Source of the DNA: a bacterium | GTDB taxonomy: Bacteria > JAUVQV01 > DATDCY01 | NCBI GenBank assembly: GCA_036524115.1 | Contig: DATDCY010000167.1 | Coordinates: 1 to 11,236 of the forward strand | Reading direction: 5' to 3' | Length of the DNA stretch: 11,236 bases | In this document: one piece after another, positions 6,496-11,236 of the stretch | How positions within the stretch are numbered: position 1 is the first letter of the stretch | Layout of the letters: every line of letters begins with the position of its first letter | Translations under genes and position numbers: made by a program | Notes under the pieces: generated by a model | Databases searched by the model: none | The model's input: only the letters and a program-made list of their open reading frames with translations | What the model was told of the DNA's origin: nothing

Positions 6496-7596
6496 CTAGC
6501 CGGCGGGGACCTCCGCCAGCGCCTCGCGCAGCGCGCCGAGGAACCGGTCGTTCTCCTCGGGCGTCCCGACGGTCACCCGCAGGTACCTCGGGTATCCGTA
6601 GTTGGCCACGGGCCGCGCGATCACGCCGCGGCGCAGCAGGGCCTGGTACACCGTCCCGCCGTCGCGCCCGAGCCCCACGAGCAGGAAGTTCGCCTCGGAG
6701 GGGACCACCTCGAGCCCCTGCCCGGACAGCGCGCCGGCCAGCCGCTCGCGCTCGCGCTTGTTGACGCGCACGACGCGCCGCAGGTGCCGCTCGTCGCCGA
6801 GGGCGGCGAGGGCCGCGACCTGGGCGAGGTGATTGGTGTTGAAGGGTTCGCGCACCTTGTTCATCTCGAGGACGTGCTCCGGCGGCCCCACGAGGTAGCC
6901 GATGCGCAGCCCGGCGATCCCGTAGGCCTTGGAGAAGGTGCGCAGGCAGAAGACGGGCAGCCCCGCGCGCACCCGGCGCAGCGTGTCCGGAAAGGTGCGC
7001 CGCGCGACGTACTCGTAGTACGCCTCGTCGAAGACCGCGATGACCCCGGGGGGCAGGGCGCCGAGGAAGCGCTCGACCTCCCGCTCGGTGACGAACGTCC
7101 CCGTCGGGTTGTTGGGATTGGCGACGAAGACGAAGCGCGTGCGCGGCGTCACCGCAGCGGCCATCGCCGCCAGGTCGTGCGTGTGCGCGCGCATCGGCAC
7201 CACGACGTTCACGCCGCCCGCGGCCTGCGTCGCCAGCTGGTAGACGACGAAGGCGCCGGCCGCCGAGACCACCTCCTCGCCCGGTCGCAGGAAGGTGCGC
7301 ACCGCGATGTCGATGACCTCGTTCGAACCGTTGCCGAGGAGGATCGACTCCGGCGGCACCTCCAGGCGGGCCGCCAGCGCGCGCGTCAGTTCGTAGGCGC
7401 TGCCGTCGGGGTAGCGGTTGATCTCCGCGAGCGCGGCGCGCACCGCCCTGACCACCTTCGGCGAGGGGCCCAGCGGGTTCTCGTTCGAGGCGAGCTTGAT
7501 GGTGGAACTCAGCCCGAGCTCCCGCTCCAGCTCCGCCATCGGCTTGCCGGGGACGTAGGGCTTGATCGCGGCGATGTGCGGCGGTACCAGGCTCAT
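6496..7596 (-). CDS. hisC: Histidinol-phosphate/aromatic aminotransferase (second HisC-type copy)
   Basis: A fold-type I PLP aminotransferase of 366 residues with all HisC-family hallmarks: IKLASNENPLGPSP near 33-46, GNGSNEVID near 88-96, ANPNNPTGT near 159-167, FDEAYYEY near 189-196, the PLP Lys223 in TFSKAYGIAGLRIG, and YLRVTVGTPEEND near the C-terminus. The ATG at 7596 overlaps the pheA stop as ATGA, and GGGAGG sits ten bases upstream (7607-7612). Coupling to pheA, together with another hisC beside hisD, suggests that this copy works mainly on aromatic keto acids, for example phenylpyruvate to phenylalanine. HisC-fold enzymes of that specificity are known, but specificity cannot be read from the motifs, so the histidine role also remains possible. 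No tyrA, aroA or cmk follows; the next gene converges. Confidence 0.93.
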   Translation of the reverse strand: MSLVPPHIAAIKPYVPGKPMAELERELGLSSTIKLASNENPLGPSPKVVRAVRAALAEINRYPDGSAYELTRALAARLEVPPESILLGNGSNEVIDIAVRTFLRPGEEVVSAAGAFVVYQLATQAAGGVNVVVPMRAHTHDLAAMAAAVTPRTRFVFVANPNNPTGTFVTEREVERFLGALPPGVIAVFDEAYYEYVARRTFPDTLRRVRAGLPVFCLRTFSKAYGIAGLRIGYLVGPPEHVLEMNKVREPFNTNHLAQVAALAALGDERHLRRVVRVNKRERERLAGALSGQGLEVVPSEANFLLVGLGRDGGTVYQALLRRGVIARPVANYGYPRYLRVTVGTPEENDRFLGALREALAEVPAG

Positions 7597-8702
7597 CTCT
7601 CTTGTGCCTCCCGGTTGGTGGGGTACGACCCGAGGACCTTGAGCACAGAACAGGAGTGGCGCAGCCGCCCGAGGACGGCCTGGACGGCGGGGTCGGCCCG
7701 GTGGCCCTGGAAGTCCACGAAGAAGACGTAGTCCCAGGCGCGGCGGCGCGAGGGGCGCGACTCGATCTTCGTCAGGTTGATCCCCTTCTTCGCGAAGGGC
7801 TGGAGGATGTCGTGGAGCGCGCCGATGCGGTCCTTGATGGAAAAGAGGATCGACGTCGTGTCGCGCCCGGTCGGCTGGTGCTCGCGGCGGCTGACGACGA
7901 GGAAGCGCGTCACGTTGTCGTGGCGGTCCTCGATGTTACGGCGCACCGCGCGCAGCCCGTAGAGCTCGCCGGCCAGGCGGCTGGCGATCGCGGCGCCCGC
8001 GGGGTCCGCGGCCGCCCGGCGCGCCGCCTCCGCGGTGCTCGAGACCTCCTGGACGGGGACCTCGGGGAGGTGCCCCTGGAGCCACTCGGAGCACTGCGCG
8101 ACCGGCTGCGGGTGCGAGTACAGGACCCGGATGTCCTGGAGCTTCCCGCTGCGCGAGAGCAGGTGGTGGTGCACGACCAGGACCACCTCCGTGAAGATCG
8201 TCAGCGGGGACTCGAGGAACATGTCGAGCGTGTGGTTGACCACGCCCTCGGTGGAGTTCTCCACCGGCACCACCCCGAACGCTGCCTCGTCGCGCTCGAC
8301 GGCGCGGAAGACCTCGCGGATGCTCGTCTTGGGCAGCGCGCGCGCGGCGGAGCCGAAGACGTGGCGGCAGGCCTGGTGCGTGAAGGTGGCCTGCGGGCCG
8401 AAGTACGCGACGGTGAGCGGCTCCTCGAGCTGGTGCGAGGCCGCGAAGATCTCGCGGTAGATGCCCCGCAGCGACTCGTTGGGAAAGGGGCCGGGATTGG
8501 CGGCCTCGATCCGCGCGAGGACCTCTTCCTCGCGGCGCGGGTCGACGACCTCCAGGCCGCGTTCCTTCTTGAGATCGCCGATGACGCGGACCACGGCCGC
8601 GCGCTGGTTGAGCAGGGTGACGATGCGTCGGTCGATCCCGTCGATCCGCTCGCGGCACAGCGCCAGCCGCCCGCGGGCGGCACCCCGGCGAGCAGCGCCC
8701 AT
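7593..8702 (-). CDS. pheA: Bifunctional chorismate mutase/prephenate dehydratase (P-protein)
   Basis: It converts chorismate to prephenate and then to phenylpyruvate, on the phenylalanine branch. With the ATG at 8702 it has 369 residues. The AroQ-type mutase helices span about 12-92 (CRERIDGIDRRIVTLLNQRA, then IGDLKKERG). The dehydratase spans about 96-272, with VAYFGPQATFTHQA, VVPVENSTEGVVNHTLD and the catalytic NVTRF at 263-267. The regulatory ACT domain spans about 283-362, with GALHDIL and KIESRPSR, the usual phenylalanine-binding motifs, so feedback inhibition by Phe is expected. A TTG at 8729 in the same frame would add nine residues but lies in the loop of a strong hairpin. Neither start has a clear Shine-Dalgarno, so the start is not certain. 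The stop overlaps the start of the downstream aminotransferase by four bases, indicating one operon. Confidence 0.95.
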   Translation of the reverse strand: MGAARRGAARGRLALCRERIDGIDRRIVTLLNQRAAVVRVIGDLKKERGLEVVDPRREEEVLARIEAANPGPFPNESLRGIYREIFAASHQLEEPLTVAYFGPQATFTHQACRHVFGSAARALPKTSIREVFRAVERDEAAFGVVPVENSTEGVVNHTLDMFLESPLTIFTEVVLVVHHHLLSRSGKLQDIRVLYSHPQPVAQCSEWLQGHLPEVPVQEVSSTAEAARRAAADPAGAAIASRLAGELYGLRAVRRNIEDRHDNVTRFLVVSRREHQPTGRDTTSILFSIKDRIGALHDILQPFAKKGINLTKIESRPSRRRAWDYVFFVDFQGHRADPAVQAVLGRLRHSCSVLKVLGSYPTNREAQER

Positions 8703-8718
8703 CAGCGGGGGAAGCAGG

Positions 8719-8740
8719 GCGGGCGGCAAGCGCCGCCCGC
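8719..8740 (-). other. 9-bp GC hairpin just upstream of pheA
   Basis: The arms GCGGGCGGC (8719-8727) and GCCGCCCGC (8732-8740) are perfectly complementary around a 4-base loop (GCTT on the minus strand). In the transcript the hairpin ends 16 bases before the pheA ATG, about where a ribosome-binding site is expected, and no T-run follows it. It could separate pheA from the upstream HesB-like transcript or modulate pheA translation. The structure is clear; its function is inference. Confidence 0.5.
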
Positions 8741-8763
8741 GCCCGGTACAAACGCGTGCCGCG

Positions 8764-9072
8764 TCAGCAGCACCGGCCGGAAGTGGCCCCGCCCAGCGGC
8801 CGCGAGGCGGTCACCTTGAAGCCGCTGCGCCAGACCGAATCGGTGTAGTCCACGCTCACCGCCCCGACCTGGGCCTCCAGGTCGTCGTCGATGAGCACCT
8901 TCAGCGGCTGGAACTCGTAGATCTTGTCCTTTTCCTTCGGTGCGTCCAGCACCAAGCCCAGCGAGGGCCCCCCTCAGCCGTGGGAGAGGATGACGCGGAC
9001 CGCGAGGTCCGACTTGTTCTCCTTGAGATACTCGAGCAGCTTTTCCTTGGCCCCATCCGTCACGTTCACCAT
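8764..9072 (-). CDS. HesB/IscA-like selenoprotein (in-frame UGA read as Sec)
   Basis: A 102-residue IscA/HesB-fold protein whose codon 33 is TGA (8974-8976). The start is clear: ATG at 9072 with an AGGAGGG ribosome-binding site upstream. Residues 1-32 read MVNVTDGAKEKLLEY... ending AVRVILSHG. After the TGA the same frame continues GGPSLGLVLDAPKEKD and on to residue 102 without another stop. Relatives carry Cys at the TGA position (GCGGP-type motif), the first conserved ligand of the fold. HesB-like selenoproteins are an established prokaryotic group, and a SECIS-like hairpin follows the UGA at the right distance. The C-terminus ends SGRCC, without the usual IscA CGCG pattern, so the second thiol site differs. 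A likely role is Fe-S or metal handling or a redox function; the exact one is unknown. A nonsense mutation (TGC/TGT to TGA) is the alternative, but both halves are intact. Normal gene calling would give only a 32-residue or a 63-residue fragment. Confidence 0.83.
8935..8956 (-). promoter_or_regulatory. Bacterial SECIS-like hairpin after the UGA
   Basis: Reading on the minus strand, 17 bases after the TGA comes arm CTTGGTGC, loop TGGAC and return arm GCACC-G-AAG. This gives eight pairs with one bulged G, of which the upper five pairs are uninterrupted. The apical loop starts 25 bases after the UGA and contains GG. Known bacterial SECIS elements are coding-region hairpins shortly after the UGA with a small G-containing apical loop, which SelB recognises; this one fits on distance, size and loop. 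The lower stem near the UGA is not obvious. Confidence 0.65.
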
Positions 9073-9113
9073 CGTGGCGTTCCCTCCTGCTGTTGTTCCT
9101 GTGCAGTTTGATG

Positions 9114-9119
9114 ATCATA
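9114..9119 (-). promoter_or_regulatory. Possible -10 element for the HesB-like selenoprotein gene
   Basis: TATGAT on the minus strand matches the sigma70 -10 consensus at five of six positions and lies about 41 bases before the ATG at 9072, leaving a leader of about 35 bases with the AGGAGGG site. The hexamer 17 bases upstream (GTGCAA) is a poor -35. It overlaps the palindrome ATGATCAT (9111-9118). The region is the only AT-rich space available for this divergent transcript. Confidence 0.3.
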
Positions 9120-9149
9120 GCCGTTCAACGATGCGATTGCACTATCTTT

Positions 9150-9177
9150 TTGACAATTCGCGGGCGAACGGTACAAT
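9150..9177 (+). promoter_or_regulatory. Sigma70 promoter for the envelope gene run, apparently leaderless
   Basis: A perfect -35 TTGACA (9150-9155), a 16-base spacer and the -10 TACAAT (9172-9177, five of six) place the transcription start at about 9184-9186, on or next to the ATG at 9185. No Shine-Dalgarno precedes that ATG. The transcript would therefore begin at its own start codon. The elements lie in the AT-rich core of the divergent region 9073-9184. Confidence 0.65.
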
Positions 9178-9184
9178 CCTGCGC

Positions 9185-9385
9185 ATGGCAATCGCGCCTG
9201 AATTGCTGGCGATCCTGGCGTGTCCGCGGTGCAAGGCCCCGGTGCGGCTGACCCCGCCCGGGGATGCGCTGGGCTGCGCGCGCTGCCGCGTCGCGTACCC
9301 GATCGTCGACGGCATCCCGGTCATGCTCGCGGAGGAGGCGGCGCCGTGGGACCCGGGGCCGGCTGCGGCCCCAGCGTCCCCGTGA
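9185..9385 (+). CDS. Trm112-like small zinc-ribbon protein
   Basis: A 66-residue protein of the Trm112/UPF0434 family. MAIAPELLAILACPRCKAPV is followed by CARC and YPIVDGIPVMLAEEA, the typical family pattern. Two Cys pairs (13/16 and 31/34) can bind one zinc. Eukaryotic and archaeal Trm112 activates methyltransferases; the bacterial role is less defined, though such genes are often found beside lipid A or LPS genes, as here. The frame is open further upstream, but that part is antisense to the HesB-like gene and has no similarity. The ATG at 9185 fits the family N-terminus. There is no Shine-Dalgarno, and the promoter suggests a leaderless mRNA. The Pro/Ala-rich tail from about 53 is probably disordered. 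The stop overlaps the next gene's GTG start (GTGA), indicating coupling. Confidence 0.88.
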   Translation: MAIAPELLAILACPRCKAPVRLTPPGDALGCARCRVAYPIVDGIPVMLAEEAAPWDPGPAAAPASP

Positions 9386-10626
9386 CGTCGGCCCCCCGGC
9401 GGGTCGTGGAGGCCGGCACCGCGGTCATGGTGCTGTCCGCCCCGATCTCGATCAGCGGGACACAACTCGGGCTGGCCGTCGCGCTTCTCGGGGCGCTCTG
9501 GGGGTGGCGCGAGGCGGCCCCGCCGCCGCGGACGGCGATCGATGCGCCGCTGCTCGCGTTCATCGGCGTGACCGTCGTCTCCGCCCTGGCCTCCGATGCC
9601 CCGGGCGTCGCGGTCCCGCGGATCGCCGCGATCTGGACGGCCCTGACGCTGTACCTCGTGGCCGGATGGTTTCGCGACGCGGCGCGCCTGGAGCGGTTCC
9701 TGCTGCTGCTGGTCGCGGCGGCGCTGCCTTTCGGCGCCTACGGCATCGTCCAGCACTTCACGGGCGTCAACCTCTTCGGCAGCGGCGGCGCGATGCACTC
9801 GCTCGTCCTCGGGGAGCGGCTGATCTTCTTCCCGCGGGGCGGCTTCAGCCACTACCAGACGTTTGCGAACGTGTACTTCGTCGTCTTCTGTCTCGCCTGC
9901 GGACTGGCCGCCGCCGCCGAGGACAGGCGGGACCGGGCCCTGCGGGCGGGGGCCGCCGTCTTTCTCGCCGTCGTCGTCGTCTTCACATTCACGCGGGGCA
10001 TCTGGATCGCGCTGCTGGCGGCGCTCGCCATCCTCGCGTGGGTCTTCGCGCGCCGCGCCGCAACGGCGCTGGCCGTCGCCGGCGCGCTGGTTGTGGCGGC
10101 GTTGCTGGTCGTCCCCTCGAGCCTGCGCACCCGCGCCGTCTCGATGACGGACCTCGGGACGAACGTCGAGCGGTTGCTGCTCTGGGAGACGGCCTGGAAC
10201 ATGGTGCGCGACCGCCCGGTCCTCGGCGTGGGCATCGGCAACTTTCGCGCCGCGCAGGACGCGTATGTCAGGGAGGCGGTGCCGCTGGTCATGACGCGGA
10301 CGCACGCGCACAACGTGTGGCTGCAGGTGGCCGTCGAGCGGGGGGTCCTCGGGGTGCTCGCGCTGCTGTGGCTGTTCCTCGCCCTGCTCGGCGCCGCCCG
10401 CCGGGCGGTCGGCGACCGGGCCGCGCGGAGGCGGGAGCGGGCGCTGGCCGCGGGGGCGCTCGCGGCGGTCGTGGGGCTGCTCCTCGACGGGCTGGTGCAG
10501 AACAACTTCGGCGACAGCCAGGTCGCGTTCTGTCTCTGGCTCGTCGCGGGCGTCATCGCGGTCTGCGCCCGCGGCGGGGCGCAGGGCGAGGCGTCGCCGG
10601 GGGCGGTCGCGGAGGCGGCGGCGTGA
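9382..10626 (+). CDS. O-antigen ligase/polymerase-family membrane protein
   Basis: A polytopic inner-membrane protein of 414 residues with many hydrophobic segments (about 11-41, 53-70, 79-96, 104-122, 158-177, 189-223, 227-245, 320-340, 353-372 and 379-396). The O-antigen ligase/polymerase (Wzy_C) signature is seen as TFTRGIWIALLAA near 201-213 and, after a periplasmic loop, RDRPVLGVGIGNF near 276-288 and THAHNVWLQVAVERGVLG near 307-324. The HNxxLQ motif is typical of WaaL and Wzy-type enzymes that join lipid-linked glycans. Ligase and polymerase cannot be separated by sequence, so no symbol is given. The GTG at 9382 overlaps the preceding stop; an ATG at 9427 is a possible later start. The neighbouring heptose kinase gene supports an LPS role. 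The gene ends in another GTGA overlap. Confidence 0.87.
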   Translation: MTSAPRRVVEAGTAVMVLSAPISISGTQLGLAVALLGALWGWREAAPPPRTAIDAPLLAFIGVTVVSALASDAPGVAVPRIAAIWTALTLYLVAGWFRDAARLERFLLLLVAAALPFGAYGIVQHFTGVNLFGSGGAMHSLVLGERLIFFPRGGFSHYQTFANVYFVVFCLACGLAAAAEDRRDRALRAGAAVFLAVVVVFTFTRGIWIALLAALAILAWVFARRAATALAVAGALVVAALLVVPSSLRTRAVSMTDLGTNVERLLLWETAWNMVRDRPVLGVGIGNFRAAQDAYVREAVPLVMTRTHAHNVWLQVAVERGVLGVLALLWLFLALLGAARRAVGDRAARRRERALAAGALAAVVGLLLDGLVQNNFGDSQVAFCLWLVAGVIAVCARGGAQGEASPGAVAEAAA

Positions 10627-11236
10627 GCCGCGCAGGAGCCGGTTCCCGGCGCGTGTCCCGCCGCCTGGTCGCCTCGTTCGACCGCGCGACCGTTCTCGTG
10701 GTCGGCGACCTCATGGTGGACCGCTACTTCGCCGGCCGTGTGCGGCGCATCTCGCCGGAGGCGCCGGTGCCGATCGTCGAGGTCCTGGAGGAGAGCCTGC
10801 GCTGCGGCGGTGCAGCCAACGTCGCCCGGAACATCGGCGGCCTGGGCGCGCGGGTGGCGCTCTGCGGCGTGGTCGGCGACGACGCGGAGGGCGTCTGGCT
10901 TCGTGGCGAGCTGGCGCGCGGCGGCATCGACGTCGCGGGTGTCGTCGTCGACCCCGGCAGGCCCACGATCCTCAAGTCGCGGATCGTCGCCCACCAGCAG
11001 CAGGTGGTCCGCTTCGACCGCGAGAAGGCCGGGCCGCACGCCGCGGCGGTGCAGCGGCGGCTGGCCGAAGCGCTGGCGGGCGCGTGGCCGCGCGCCGACG
11101 CGGTGGTCATCTCCGACTACGGCAAGGGGGTGGTCGGCCGGCCGCTGATGGACCGCGTGCGCTCGTTCGCGCGGCGCGGTCGCGCGGTGGCGGTCGTCGT
11201 CGACCCGAAGTCGACGCAGTTCGAGCTCTACCGCGG
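10623..11236 (+). CDS. rfaE1: D-glycero-beta-D-manno-heptose-7-phosphate kinase (RfaE1/HldE kinase domain), 3' end outside window
   Basis: A PfkB/ribokinase-family kinase that phosphorylates heptose 7-phosphate at C1 on the way to ADP-heptose for the LPS inner core. About 204 codons are visible. GDLMVDRYFAG near 28-38 is followed by RRISPEAPVPIVEV, GGAANVARNIGGLGA, HQQQVVRFDRE, the ISDYGKGVV segment and VVVDPKSTQFELYR, in the same order as in E. coli HldE. The start is GTG at 10623, overlapping the previous stop (GTGA), with GGAGG seven bases upstream (10611-10615). A second in-frame GTG at 10653, with AGGAG at 10634-10638, is possible. Whether a C-terminal adenylyltransferase domain is fused (hldE) or separate lies outside the window; the symbol refers to the kinase part. 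It is cotranscribed with the two genes before it. Confidence 0.93.
   Translation, partial: MSRAGAGSRRVSRRLVASFDRATVLVVGDLMVDRYFAGRVRRISPEAPVPIVEVLEESLRCGGAANVARNIGGLGARVALCGVVGDDAEGVWLRGELARGGIDVAGVVVDPGRPTILKSRIVAHQQQVVRFDREKAGPHAAAVQRRLAEALAGAWPRADAVVISDYGKGVVGRPLMDRVRSFARRGRAVAVVVDPKSTQFELYR

Noticed and set aside
8727-8729. TTG at 8729 as the pheA start
   Set aside because: It sits in the loop of a 9-bp hairpin without a ribosome-binding site, and the added residues lie outside the mutase domain. ATG 8702 is preferred, though not proven.
8764-8955. A stand-alone 63-residue gene starting at GTG 8955
   Set aside because: It begins in the middle of the HesB-like fold (VLDAPKEKD), right inside the predicted SECIS stem and without a ribosome-binding site. 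It is better read as the part of the selenoprotein after the UGA.
8924-9184. Upstream extension of the Trm112-like frame
   Set aside because: It runs antisense through the HesB-like gene and across the promoter TTGACA/TACAAT, and has no similarity before the MAIAPELL segment.

Overview
The window is uniformly and strongly GC-rich, with tightly packed genes, GTGA/ATGA start-stop overlaps, a very large multihaem c-type cytochrome and an apparent UGA-encoded selenocysteine protein. Together these suggest an anaerobic or metal-/sulfur-cycling bacterium of deltaproteobacterial type (Desulfuromonadota, Desulfobacterota or a relative). This placement is an inference from gene content and GC, not from a marker-gene comparison.

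Layout. Positions 1-4421 (+) carry prmC (5' end missing), murA, hisD and hisC1, an apparent cotranscribed run. hisG is absent between murA and hisD, and hisB does not follow hisC1. A 165-bp gap (4422-4586) contains small hairpins and then an AT-rich island with a sigma54-type -24/-12 match just upstream of 4587-6464 (+). That gene encodes an exported cytochrome of 625 residues with 20 haem-binding motifs in five four-haem blocks. It converges on a minus-strand pair: pheA (chorismate mutase/prephenate dehydratase/ACT) followed by a second hisC-type aminotransferase, overlapping by ATGA. Upstream of pheA on the same strand lies a small IscA/HesB-fold gene (8764-9072). Its frame is interrupted by one TGA exactly where the family has its first conserved Cys, and a bacterial SECIS-like hairpin follows. 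I read it as a HesB-like selenoprotein that standard gene calling would truncate or miss. A 112-bp divergent region (9073-9184) separates it from a plus-strand run of envelope genes: a 66-residue Trm112-like zinc-ribbon protein, an O-antigen ligase/polymerase-like membrane protein, and the start of the ADP-heptose pathway kinase RfaE1/HldE (cut by the window end).

How the genes work together. murA (peptidoglycan precursor) and the 9185-11236 run (LPS assembly and heptose synthesis) serve the envelope. hisD and hisC1 serve histidine synthesis, and pheA with hisC2 probably serves phenylalanine synthesis. The cytochrome is likely an extracytoplasmic electron conduit under its own promoter. The HesB-like protein belongs to the Fe-S-carrier fold, and its selenocysteine implies a SelA/B/C/D system elsewhere in the genome.

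The two most noteworthy items are the recoded UGA with its SECIS hairpin, and two genes (4587 and 9185) whose predicted transcription starts fall at or within a few bases of the start codon, suggesting leaderless mRNAs.
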